NCBI GenBank assembly: GCA_020636075.1
Contig: JACJYO010000001.1
Coordinates: forward strand, 310,001-374,000
DNA from: Lewinellaceae bacterium
GTDB taxonomy: Bacteria; Bacteroidota; Bacteroidia; Chitinophagales; Saprospiraceae
Length of the DNA stretch: 64,000 nucleotides
Direction: 5' to 3'
In this document: positions 47,180-55,356 of the stretch, one piece after another
How positions within the stretch are numbered: position 1 is the stretch's first letter
How the letters are laid out: every line of letters starts with the position of its first letter
Translations under genes and position numbers: made by a program
Notes under the pieces: model-generated
Told to the model about the DNA's origin: nothing
The model's database searches: none
Seen by the model: only the letters and a program-made list of their open reading frames with translations

Positions 47180-48511
47180 ATGCAAAACCTCCTCATAATT
47201 GGCGCTGGCCGGTCAGCAACTGTATTGATAAATTACATCCTGGACCAAGCCCGGCAATATAATTTCTTTGTAACCATTGCAGACGCCGACATTGCTCTGG
47301 CACAACGAAAAGTAAGCAATAATCCGAACGGCAGAGCGATTTGGCTGGATGCTTCTAAACCGAATGATCGCCGGGATATTATTAGCCGGCATGATGTAGT
47401 CGTTTCTATGCTGCCGCCGCAAATGCACCTCGATCTTGCTCAAGACTGCATTTCATTAGGGAAACATATGGTAACTGCCAGCTACGTTTCCAAACAAGTT
47501 TTCCGTTTGGGCGATGAGGCACGCCAGCGTGCTCTGGTTTTTATGAATGAGTTGGGGCTTGACCCGGGTATCGACCACATGAGTGCTATGCAGCGCATCG
47601 ACCAGATAAAAGCAAAAGGCGGTAAGATCACAGCATTTTATTCGTACACCGGCGGTTTGGTCGCACCAGAAAGTGACACCAATCCTTGGCATTATAAATT
47701 TAGTTGGAATCCGCGCAATGTTGTATTAGCTGGTCAGGGAACGGCCCAGTTTCTGGAAAACGGCAAATTAAAATATATACCATACAGGCGCCTGTTTCGA
47801 CAACATCGGACTATTGATATTCCAGGAATGGGCCAATGGGAAGTTTATGCAAACCGTGATTCGTTATTATATCGGGATGCTTATGGTTTACAGGGCATCA
47901 AAACACTCTTCCGCGGTACAATTCGGCACAAAGGGTTTTGCGATGCCTGGAACGCCTTGGTCAGGATTGGCATGACGGATGCCACGTTTCCAATAATTGA
48001 TTCCGATAAATTAACCTACCATGATTTGATGGACGCCTTTCTTGGTATAAGCGAAGGGACCGGGTCTGTCAAAGACCGGATGGCGCAATTGATCGACGTG
48101 GAACCAGATGGCGAAATCATTCAAAAGCTAAGTTGGTTAGGCTTATTCAGTAAACGGCGCATCAAAATAGCGAATGCAACACCTGCCCTGATTCTTGAAA
48201 ACCTGTTGCTGGAAAAGTGGGCACTAAAGCCAGCAGAGAAGGACATGGTGATCATGCAGCATGTTTTTGAATACGAAATCAAAGGCAAAAAACACAAACT
48301 TACTTCTACGTTGACCATGAAGGGCAAAGATGGAAGTGACACCGCTATGTCACGCTTAGTCGGTTTGCCGCTGGGTATTTTTGTCAAGCTATTGTTGCTA
48401 GGCAAGATATCAACCACAGGGGTGCGCATTCCTACAATGCCGGAAGTGTATGAGCCAGTGATGCAGGAGTTGGAGCAGCACGGGGTTCAGTTTACTGATT
48501 TGGAGGAATAA
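47180..48511 (+). CDS. Saccharopine dehydrogenase-like NAD(P)-binding protein
   Basis: The 443-residue protein starts with a Rossmann motif (LLIIGAGRSATVLINYIL), continues with SRHDVVVSMLPPQMHLDLAQ and LDPGIDHMSAMQRID, and has the characteristic C-terminal catalytic domain (FYSYTGGLVAPESDTNPWHYKFSW region). This matches saccharopine dehydrogenase (Lys9-like, glutamate-forming). Since lysA is also present, its role could be lysine breakdown, not synthesis; that is inference. The end overlaps the convergent mqnB gene by 20 bp. Confidence 0.9.
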   Translation: MQNLLIIGAGRSATVLINYILDQARQYNFFVTIADADIALAQRKVSNNPNGRAIWLDASKPNDRRDIISRHDVVVSMLPPQMHLDLAQDCISLGKHMVTASYVSKQVFRLGDEARQRALVFMNELGLDPGIDHMSAMQRIDQIKAKGGKITAFYSYTGGLVAPESDTNPWHYKFSWNPRNVVLAGQGTAQFLENGKLKYIPYRRLFRQHRTIDIPGMGQWEVYANRDSLLYRDAYGLQGIKTLFRGTIRHKGFCDAWNALVRIGMTDATFPIIDSDKLTYHDLMDAFLGISEGTGSVKDRMAQLIDVEPDGEIIQKLSWLGLFSKRRIKIANATPALILENLLLEKWALKPAEKDMVIMQHVFEYEIKGKKHKLTSTLTMKGKDGSDTAMSRLVGLPLGIFVKLLLLGKISTTGVRIPTMPEVYEPVMQELEQHGVQFTDLEE

Positions 48512-49181
48512 ATTCTTGCAACATCGCAATCAGTACTGCATTCAACTGTTCGATGGCTAGTCCAAGTTCCCAGGCATCACGGTTTCGAGGCTCCACATAA
48601 TTGGAAATACTTCGGATTTCCACAAAAGGTACTTCTGCAAGTAAGCAACCATAAAAAATGGCAGCTCCTTCCATTGTTTCGATTTGCGCTTCCGGAAATT
48701 TTTCTCGAATTGACGCAATGGAGGTTGCTGTTCCGTGAACCCTGTTTACAGTTAATCCTTTTACTGCGGGAAGAAATGGCGTTTCACCCGCTGCAGGGTT
48801 ATACAATACTCCGTTTACAAATGGAGGTTGATTCAAATTTATCAAGCCGAGTTCGAATATATCCGTAAATCGACCATCGGCTTCTTCCACACCCAAATCG
48901 CCAAAACGCTCCGAGATCACTTGGACAACTTTGCCTGGTTGCAATAGCTGATCAAAAGAACCCGCAACACCGGCATTGATCACCCAATCGACTCCCCCGA
49001 CGGCCAATGTCCGGCTCAAATGCCAGGCAGTTGCCATTACACCTACTCCGGTTATCAGCAATTGAACCGACAAAGAATTATTCTGAAAAATCTGGTCCGA
49101 CGTTTTTTTTAATGTCGATTCCAGGAAGGAAATGGTGGGAGCAACTTCAAATGGGGTTGCTGCAACGAGCAAAATGTGCAT
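48492..49181 (-). CDS. mqnB: Futalosine hydrolase
   Basis: The protein of 229 residues (ATG at 49181, MHILLVAATPFEVAP) belongs to the nucleoside phosphorylase/hydrolase superfamily. Its features are LLITGVGVMATAWHLSR, VINAGVAGSFD and the late ETMEGAAIFYGCLLAEVPFVEIRSISNYV, which match MqnB. It removes hypoxanthine from futalosine in the alternative menaquinone pathway. The window contains no other mqn gene. Its 3' end overlaps that of the convergent saccharopine-dehydrogenase-like gene. MTA/SAH nucleosidase is the alternative, but the NYVEPRNRDAW region favours futalosine hydrolase. Confidence 0.9.
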   Translation of the reverse strand: MHILLVAATPFEVAPTISFLESTLKKTSDQIFQNNSLSVQLLITGVGVMATAWHLSRTLAVGGVDWVINAGVAGSFDQLLQPGKVVQVISERFGDLGVEEADGRFTDIFELGLINLNQPPFVNGVLYNPAAGETPFLPAVKGLTVNRVHGTATSIASIREKFPEAQIETMEGAAIFYGCLLAEVPFVEIRSISNYVEPRNRDAWELGLAIEQLNAVLIAMLQEFIPPNQ

Positions 49182-49313
49182 TTTTTTTGGATGTGAAAAT
49201 ACTGCATGCAAAATACTTTCTCAGATGTGAGAAGGACATGATATTTGTGAAAAAGTAATAAATGCCGGGCAATTTTGAAGGCGCAATGATCCTTCTGCAC
49301 TTGCCGAGGCAAA

Positions 49314-50057
49314 ATGGAATTATCAATGCGCAGCGAATGGTTTGACAGTTGGTTTGACTCGCCTTACTACCATATTTTGTACAAAAGTCATGATGACACA
49401 GAAGCACGGCAGTTTATTGACCGGCTATTGCAAATACTTGCACTTTCTGCTAATGCACGTATACTTGATCTGGCTTGTGGAAAAGGCAGGCATGCCAGAT
49501 ATTTGACGGAAAAGGGGTTTGATGTAACAGGATTAGATATTTCATCTTCCAATATTGCCTTTGCACGTCAATTTGAAAATGATCGGCTTGCCTTTTACCA
49601 ACATGATATGCGGCTTCCTTTCCGCATCAATTATTTTGATACCATTCTCAACATTTTCACCAGTTTTGGATATTTCGATTCAGACGAAGACCATATCAAA
49701 ACGCTGGTTAATGTTTGCCTCGGCTTGAAAACCAACGGTATATTTCTACTGGATTTTTTCAATGCAAATTGGGTAAAACAGAACTTAATAAAACATGAAG
49801 TAAAAAGCCTGGATGGCATCGAATTTAACTTGTACAAAACCATACGTGGAGAGCGAATTTATAAACGCGTGGAATTCATGATTGGCGATAAAAAGTTTAT
49901 GTTTCGCGAACGCGTACGGCTGTTCAACCTGAGTGATTTCCAAATGATGTATAAACGCGCTGGTTTGAACATTCTTGAACAGTTTGGAGACTATGATCTC
50001 AGCCATTTTAACCCGGAACATTCAAGACGTCTAATCCTCATTGGACAAAAACCATAA
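49314..50057 (+). CDS. Class I SAM-dependent methyltransferase
   Basis: The 247-residue protein has motif I (RILDLACGKGRHARYLTEKG, about 48-67), the acidic VTGLDIS loop and FDTILNIFTSFGYF. It belongs to the small-molecule methyltransferase group (Methyltransf_25-like). The first residues (MELSMRSEWFDSWFDSPYYH) are typical of a conserved Bacteroidota group near menaquinone genes, although no specific substrate is assigned. An alternative ATG lies 4 codons downstream. The next gene starts 4 bp after the stop. Confidence 0.88.
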   Translation: MELSMRSEWFDSWFDSPYYHILYKSHDDTEARQFIDRLLQILALSANARILDLACGKGRHARYLTEKGFDVTGLDISSSNIAFARQFENDRLAFYQHDMRLPFRINYFDTILNIFTSFGYFDSDEDHIKTLVNVCLGLKTNGIFLLDFFNANWVKQNLIKHEVKSLDGIEFNLYKTIRGERIYKRVEFMIGDKKFMFRERVRLFNLSDFQMMYKRAGLNILEQFGDYDLSHFNPEHSRRLILIGQKP

Positions 50058-50061
50058 TGAC

Positions 50062-50631
50062 ATGACCTGGTGGCAAAATCTGGATATCACTCTTTTCCAT
50101 TACATCAATTGCGACTGGAGCAACCCATTTTTTGATTTTCTTCTGCCTATATGGCGTGAACGATGGACTTGGATTCCACTCTACATTTTATTGGTAGTCC
50201 TTGTCTTCCGCTTCTTTCGCACTCGTGCTGGATTGGCAATTCTACTCGGTCTTATTTTGGCGGTAGGTATTTCTGATTTTACAAGTAGCACATTGATCAA
50301 AAAAAATGTACAGCGCCTGCGCCCATGCAATGACCCAGATGTCCGAACAATTGTAATCCAACGAATTCCATGTGGAAGTGGCTATAGCTTTACTTCATCC
50401 CATGCAGCAAATCATTTTGCCGTGGCAGTTTATATGAGTCTTTTCCTGGCCAGATTTGGCCCATGGGTACGGCCGGTTTTACTGTTATGGGCATTTTTAG
50501 TTGCATATGCCCAAGTTTATGTCGGAGTTCACTATCCAGGTGATATAATCGGTGGAGCAGTTTTAGGCAGCGGAATTGCCTGGATTACAGGACTTTTTAT
50601 TCGAAGAAAAACTCAGGGATTAAAGGTTTGA
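50062..50631 (+). CDS. PAP2-family membrane phosphatase
   Basis: This 189-residue membrane protein (ATG at 50062; a TTG 7 codons upstream is unlikely) has the three PAP2 motifs: KKNVQRLRPC (about 83-92), SFTSSHAANHF in the motif-2 position, and YVGVHYPGDIIGG in motif 3. About five to six membrane segments surround them. It would dephosphorylate a lipid phosphate such as undecaprenyl pyrophosphate or phosphatidate. It follows a methyltransferase gene by 4 bp and ends near a strong terminator hairpin. Confidence 0.92.
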   Translation: MTWWQNLDITLFHYINCDWSNPFFDFLLPIWRERWTWIPLYILLVVLVFRFFRTRAGLAILLGLILAVGISDFTSSTLIKKNVQRLRPCNDPDVRTIVIQRIPCGSGYSFTSSHAANHFAVAVYMSLFLARFGPWVRPVLLLWAFLVAYAQVYVGVHYPGDIIGGAVLGSGIAWITGLFIRRKTQGLKV

Positions 50632-50641
50632 CAAAATTACT

Positions 50642-50702
50642 CCCAAAAAAGCACGAGGGCCTTCCCAGATGAATTTCCAGGAAGGCCCTCGTACTTTTTG
50701 GG
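50642..50702. terminator. Bidirectional intrinsic terminator
   Basis: ACGAGGGCCTTCC (50653-50665) pairs perfectly with GGAAGGCCCTCGT (50680-50692), flanked by CCCAAAAA and CTTTTTGGG. It lies between the convergent PAP2 and small-peptide genes and can end both transcripts. Confidence 0.9.
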
Positions 50703-50719
50703 TAAATCAGAAAACTAAT

Positions 50720-50968
50720 TTATTGATTTTTAGATGTATAGCGTTGTACGATATCTAAAACTCGACCAATTATGGTCACGTCAGGAACCGGAATTTTAGA
50801 AGCTCCACTATCTTCTTCTTCAATCAGCACAGATTGAGTTGCATTTACAGGTTGTTCGCAACTAGACTTACAGGCATAGGCGGCATGTAAATTCACATAT
50901 GCAAACGAAAAAAGGCTCATAGCCAGCACTGCTGCAAGCAAATATTTGGAAAGTAGTTTTTGTTTCAT
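50720..50968 (-). CDS. Small secreted cysteine-containing peptide of unknown function
   Basis: The 82-residue frame begins with a clear Sec signal peptide (MKQKLLSKYLLAAVLAMSLF..., cleavage likely near HAAYA). The mature part of about 50 residues has CKSSC at its start, an acidic stretch (LIEEEDSG) and the tail IGRVLDIVQRYTSKNQ. I do not recognise a family. It is followed by the bidirectional terminator. The signal is not a double-glycine leader of the type cut by C39 peptidases, so it is unlikely to be the cargo of the nearby ABC exporter. Confidence 0.7.
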   Translation of the reverse strand: MKQKLLSKYLLAAVLAMSLFSFAYVNLHAAYACKSSCEQPVNATQSVLIEEEDSGASKIPVPDVTIIGRVLDIVQRYTSKNQ

Positions 50969-51107
50969 GGCTCTCGTTTTTCAGACGCTCGAAAGTAACT
51001 GTAATTCGTTAAACACGCATTTAATTCCGACGGATTGATTGCTATTACTGACAAACAACTGGTAAAAAAGGTTGCAGTATTTATTTGATTTTTTCTTGCA
51101 AAAAATA

Positions 51108-51136
51108 AACCCGGACGGTGTTGCACCGCCCGGGTT
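51108..51136 (-). terminator. Intrinsic terminator after the DUF1573 gene
   Basis: AACCCGGACGGTG and CACCGCCCGGGTT form a 13-base stem with one mismatch and a 3-base loop. On the minus strand a TTTATTTTTT tail follows. It lies 29 bp beyond the stop of the DUF1573 gene. Confidence 0.85.
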
Positions 51137-51164
51137 CGTATCGTCAAACCAAAAATCAATCAAA

Positions 51165-51593
51165 TTATTGCTTAAGACCGCCAGTGCTGGCAGGTACGCT
51201 TTCTTTAGTTGCAGGTGCTTTAACTTCACCTTTAATCGTAAGCATACGGGTCTCAACTGCTTCATTCGTGGTGATCGTCACTGTTTTGGTGAAAGAACCA
51301 ACACGTTGAGTATCATAACGCACTTCGATCTCACTGCTCTCACCTGGCATAACAGGTTCTTTTGCATAGGTAGGTACAGTGCAACCGCAAGAACCTTTAG
51401 CAGTTTTAATAATGAGGGGCTCGTTGCCGGTATTGGTAAATTTGAATTTACGAAGCGGATCAGAACCCTTATCAATGGTACCATAATCGATAGTAGTTAC
51501 ATCGAAGGTCATAACAGGGCCATTAGAAGTTTGAGCCGTCAGGGTAAAGGTGCCGACAAGTGCAAGTGCGAAAATGGCGAGGACTTTTTTCAT
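51165..51593 (-). CDS. Exported DUF1573 domain protein
   Basis: This 142-residue protein has a signal peptide (MKKVLAIFALALVGTFTLTAQ) and one DUF1573 domain of Ig-like type (about 28-125: FDVTTIDYGTIDKGSDPLRKF, IIKTAKGSCGCTVPTYAKEP, VRYDTQRVGSF). The SCGCTVP motif is characteristic. The function of DUF1573 proteins is not known; many are envelope proteins of Bacteroidota. The gene is a complete single unit with its own promoter and terminator. Confidence 0.95.
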   Translation of the reverse strand: MKKVLAIFALALVGTFTLTAQTSNGPVMTFDVTTIDYGTIDKGSDPLRKFKFTNTGNEPLIIKTAKGSCGCTVPTYAKEPVMPGESSEIEVRYDTQRVGSFTKTVTITTNEAVETRMLTIKGEVKAPATKESVPASTGGLKQ

Positions 51594-51643
51594 CAGAATG
51601 GAATAGTTTGTTTACGAATATCTGTTCTTATTTCTTGTTGAGA

Positions 51644-51674
51644 CAAAAGTAGGACCCTCCGAACGCCCCCCAAA
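51644..51674 (-). promoter_or_regulatory. Bacteroidota promoter of the DUF1573 gene
   Basis: On the minus strand TTTG (51674-51671) is followed after exactly 19 bp by TACTTTTG (51651-51644). Both boxes match the Bacteroidota consensus (TTTG, TAnnTTTG), and spacing is ideal. The start of transcription would be near 51638, about 45 nt before the ATG. Confidence 0.75.
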
Positions 51675-51742
51675 GGGTTGCGCTGTTAATGATGTCCAAA
51701 CAAAAGCAAATCCTTTTTTAAGATTGGGAATAAGCCGGCGAA

Positions 51743-53035
51743 TTAGTGCCTGGCGGCAAAAACCTGCTCATAAATACGCTGTAAAAACCGCTTCTCTTCT
51801 GTGATAATTTCAGCACTTCCCTGGAGCTGCTGTTCAAACGGAATCTCCCGATTGTAGCTGGTTTTTAACCCATCAGGCAAATAAACCAGAATAGCGTATT
51901 TGTTGTCACGTGGAACAAGTGATTTGGATATTACCTGACCACGCAAGGTGCCAAACTCATAATACGGGTAACTATCGAGTTTCAGAATCACGCGTTGGCC
52001 TGGCAATACTTTCCCGCTTCCGGCTACGGGTAAAAGTAGGCGCCCCACAATTTTGTCACTTTTGGGTGGAACGATCACCAATACCTGATCACCTTGTTTG
52101 ACAAATTGTTTGGCACTGAAGTAAGTGGCATTTAAGGAAACCCGCCCATCGATAGGTGCCGTTAGTAAATATGTTTGCTTCCATTTGTCAATACTGGCTT
52201 GCAGTGAATTCAGACTTTGCCGCAGCCGGCTCACGATGGAGGCCTCATCCTGACGTCCGCTAAAGGACACATCATTGCGATTTTTACCCAGATTAATGAT
52301 GTCATTTTGTTTGCGCAGCACACTTTCATCTAGCGCATCAATCTGCCGTTCCAGGTCATCTACCCGGTTTTTTTCATTTTCAAGCTCAACCTCCGAGATC
52401 AACCCTGCGTCGAATAGCTCGCGCTGTTTTTGATAGCGCTCCTTCGCTGTACTGAGTTGACTTTGTATCCGGACTTTTGCCCGTTGATCATACTGGATAC
52501 TTTGTTCAAGTTTGTCGATTTGGCGATTGATCGACCCGATATTTTGTTGAATGGACGGGCTCTTATCTTGCTTGCCAAACCGGTAGGCAGATACATCCTG
52601 CACAAAAGCCGAATAGTCGGATTGCACCTCCCCAATGTTCAAATTCTGCAAAACGCGGATTTCATTTAATGAGTCAGCACCATATTGTTGCCAACGTGCA
52701 ACTTGCTCTTCAAGCCGTAAAATATCTTCATAATCGGCCGTGCTTTCCAACACAGCCAGTATGGTACCTTGCTTTACTGCCGCTTTGTCCTGGGCAAAAA
52801 ACTTTACAATATGACCATCCGTACGCGCCACCACATCAACAGGCGGTACTGTCGTAGTAATTAGCACTTTGGCCTCAATCACATCCGGATAACTGATAAT
52901 TGCTGCCACACTCAGCAGTGCGGTAATGCACAAAAACACAACCAATGTGCCCCAACGCACCAGCCACCCCGGCGGCGTACCGAGTATTTCCTGCACTTCT
53001 TCGGAGCGCAATTCGATGTATTCCCGCTCTTCCAT
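51743..53035 (-). CDS. HlyD-family membrane fusion protein of the C39 ABC exporter
   Basis: The 430-residue adaptor has a short cytoplasmic N-terminus, one transmembrane segment (about 26-48), a biotinyl-lipoyl-like domain (VVARTDGHIVKFFAQDKAAVKQG), a long coiled-coil region (about 110-265) and a second lipoyl half with beta-barrel (LTAPIDGRVSLN...). It links the inner-membrane ABC exporter with an outer-membrane channel. It starts 3 bp after the exporter gene. Length and layout match bacteriocin-type adaptors. No TolC-like gene is next to it. Confidence 0.93.
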   Translation of the reverse strand: MEEREYIELRSEEVQEILGTPPGWLVRWGTLVVFLCITALLSVAAIISYPDVIEAKVLITTTVPPVDVVARTDGHIVKFFAQDKAAVKQGTILAVLESTADYEDILRLEEQVARWQQYGADSLNEIRVLQNLNIGEVQSDYSAFVQDVSAYRFGKQDKSPSIQQNIGSINRQIDKLEQSIQYDQRAKVRIQSQLSTAKERYQKQRELFDAGLISEVELENEKNRVDDLERQIDALDESVLRKQNDIINLGKNRNDVSFSGRQDEASIVSRLRQSLNSLQASIDKWKQTYLLTAPIDGRVSLNATYFSAKQFVKQGDQVLVIVPPKSDKIVGRLLLPVAGSGKVLPGQRVILKLDSYPYYEFGTLRGQVISKSLVPRDNKYAILVYLPDGLKTSYNREIPFEQQLQGSAEIITEEKRFLQRIYEQVFAARH

Positions 53036-53038
53036 AGT

Positions 53039-55234
53039 TTACATGCCCAGTTCCAACTGGTTTTTCACCAGGTGATAATATGCCCCTCGGTTATATGTCA
53101 ATTCATCGTGCGTACCTTGTTCCACCACTTCACCTTTTTCAAGAACAATAATGTTATCTGCATTGCGTACCGTGCTCAACCGGTGGGCTACGATAATAAC
53201 GGTTTTGTTCCGAAACACATTTTCAAGATTGTGCATGATCACCCGCTCATTGTACGCATCCAAAGCATTGGTGGCCTCATCAAAGAAAATATAGTCCGGG
53301 TTTTTATATACCGCCCGGGCAATCAAAATGCGTTGCCGTTGCCCTTGGCTAACCCCTACCCCATCCTGACCAATTTTGGTATTGTAACCAAGTGGTAAAG
53401 ACTCGATGAACGTCTGAATATTGGCAACCTTGGCTGCGTACAACAACTTGCGGCGATCAATATTATCCTCACCCAGTGTAATATTTCGAGCGATCGTGTC
53501 GGAAAAAATGAAGCCGTCTTGCAGGACCACCCCGCAGTGGCTCCGCCAGAGTTTGTGGTCGATGTTGGCAAGGTTGATATCACCTAAGCGTACGCTGCCC
53601 TCAGTTGGCGGGTAAAAGTTCAGGAGCAGTTTTACCAAAGTGGTTTTCCCGGAGCCGCTGCTTCCAACAATTGCCGTCACTTTGCCCTCCGGAAAGTTGA
53701 GTTTGATATTCCGAAGCACCCAGGGCTCATGCGGCCCTCCATATCGGAACGAGAGGTCCTCCATAATCAAATCGCCGTTGGCCGGCAACACGGTGACTTT
53801 GGCATCATCTACCGGTTCTTCATCCGGCTTCAGGTGAATTTCATTCATCCGTTCGAGGCTGATCTTTGCCTCCTGGGCTACTAGGATAAATTGCACCAAC
53901 GACTCCAGTGGACCATTCATGTGGCCTATAATATATTGTACAGCCAGCATCATGCCAAGGGTCATATCGCCGTGAATAACCGCCGTAGCTGCCGTTACCG
54001 AGATCAAAATATTTTTGCCTTCATTGATAAATGCCGCACCGGCGCGCTGCATCTGATCCGTTGCAAGGTAGTCGACGTTTACCCGAAACAATTTTGCCTG
54101 TATCCGTTCCCAAGCCCAGCGTTTTTGACGCTCGGCATTGTGCAGTTTGATCTCCTGCATGCCGTTTACCAATTGGATCAGGGCATTTTGGTTGTCCGCC
54201 ATCTGTTCAAATCGGCGGTAATCAAGGGCCCGTCTGCGGTGCATGAACAAAGCCACCCAACCAAAATAAAAAAGCGCAGCGATGAAGAAAATCGCAAAAA
54301 TCCAAACGTTGTAAAAAAGCAAGACCAACCCAAATACCAGCAGGCTGACCACCGAGAACAAGGTAACCAGTGAGTTTGAAGTTAAAAACCGCTCAACCCG
54401 TTCATTATCGTAAATACGCTGGAGCAGATCACCCGTCATTTTCGAATCAAAAAAGGCCATCGGCAGCCGCATGAGCTTGATCAGGAAATCCGAAACCAGA
54501 TTGATATTCACACGGGTACCGATATGCAATAAAATCCATCCCCGAATAAACTCCACAGCCACCTGACTCAAAAAAAGCATGCCTTGCGCTGCCAGGATCA
54601 GGTAAACAAAACTGAGGTCGTTCAATTGAACGCCCTTGTCTACAAGCGCCTGCATTAAAAAAGGAAAGACCAACTGAACCGCACTTCCCAGAATCAAACC
54701 AAGCATCAACTGCCAAATAAGCCGTTTGTGAGGAACCAGGTAACGCCCCAAAATGCCTAAGCCAGCGCGATCGGTCGTTTCGCCCTCCCGTTGGAAAAAC
54801 TCCGGCGATGTTTCCAACAAAAGCAGGATACCCTGTGGCTCCGTGTTGTACACATCACTGATCCAGTTGTCCAGGAATTCCTGCTCCGTCAGTTGCACTT
54901 TGCCAACAGCAGGATCTGAAACATAAACTTTCCCGTTGGCAATCCGGTAGACCACCAGAAAGTGATTCTGTTTCCAGTGCGCAATACAAGGCAAAGGCAA
55001 TTCTGCTTGCAGGCGCCCAAAGCCGGTTTTTACGCCAAGCGTCCGAAAGCCAATTTTCTCGGCAGCATCGGCAATACCCATGAGCGAAACACCTTCCCGA
55101 TCGAGGTAAGACAAATCCCGCAAATAGTCCAGTGAATAGTGCCGGCCATGGTATCGGGCCACTATTCGCAGACAAGTTGCGCCGCAGTCCGACGCATCGA
55201 GTTGTTTATAAAAAGGAAAACTATCAGCCAACAT
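53039..55234 (-). CDS. C39-peptidase-containing ABC exporter
   Basis: The 731-residue protein combines an N-terminal C39 cysteine peptidase (catalytic Cys17 in ASDCGATCL, His in WKQNHFLVVY, Asp in VSDPAVGK), a six-helix membrane domain (about 165-440) and an ATPase with Walker A VGSSGSGKTTL, signature VSQGQRQRI and Walker B YIFFDEATNALD. Such exporters cut a double-glycine leader from a peptide while exporting it. I choose the ATG at 55234, six codons after the first in-frame ATG, because MLADSFPFYKQLDASDCG is the usual start. A substrate gene with such a leader was not found nearby. Confidence 0.95.
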   Translation of the reverse strand: MLADSFPFYKQLDASDCGATCLRIVARYHGRHYSLDYLRDLSYLDREGVSLMGIADAAEKIGFRTLGVKTGFGRLQAELPLPCIAHWKQNHFLVVYRIANGKVYVSDPAVGKVQLTEQEFLDNWISDVYNTEPQGILLLLETSPEFFQREGETTDRAGLGILGRYLVPHKRLIWQLMLGLILGSAVQLVFPFLMQALVDKGVQLNDLSFVYLILAAQGMLFLSQVAVEFIRGWILLHIGTRVNINLVSDFLIKLMRLPMAFFDSKMTGDLLQRIYDNERVERFLTSNSLVTLFSVVSLLVFGLVLLFYNVWIFAIFFIAALFYFGWVALFMHRRRALDYRRFEQMADNQNALIQLVNGMQEIKLHNAERQKRWAWERIQAKLFRVNVDYLATDQMQRAGAAFINEGKNILISVTAATAVIHGDMTLGMMLAVQYIIGHMNGPLESLVQFILVAQEAKISLERMNEIHLKPDEEPVDDAKVTVLPANGDLIMEDLSFRYGGPHEPWVLRNIKLNFPEGKVTAIVGSSGSGKTTLVKLLLNFYPPTEGSVRLGDINLANIDHKLWRSHCGVVLQDGFIFSDTIARNITLGEDNIDRRKLLYAAKVANIQTFIESLPLGYNTKIGQDGVGVSQGQRQRILIARAVYKNPDYIFFDEATNALDAYNERVIMHNLENVFRNKTVIIVAHRLSTVRNADNIIVLEKGEVVEQGTHDELTYNRGAYYHLVKNQLELGM

Positions 55235-55274
55235 AGGCGGTATTCCGTACAAGTACAGGGGTTATGTCAGGTTG

Positions 55275-55282
55275 CAAAGCTA
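55275..55282 (-). promoter_or_regulatory. Candidate -7 element upstream of the C39 exporter
   Basis: The minus strand reads TAGCTTTG, matching TAnnTTTG, 41 bp upstream of the exporter start. A -33 box at the correct distance is missing. Confidence 0.3.
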
Positions 55283-55356
55283 GTTGTTTTTTTCAAAAAA
55301 ACAGTTCCGGCCGGGATTTGCTAATCGCTTGTAAACAAAGTAAATACTGGCAAAAT

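Noticed and set aside
50720..50968. Small peptide as substrate of the C39 exporter
   Set aside because: It has a Sec signal peptide and no double-glycine leader.
51072..51641. 189-codon plus-strand frame opposite the DUF1573 gene
   Set aside because: It runs across the promoter, gene and terminator of a well-supported minus-strand unit.
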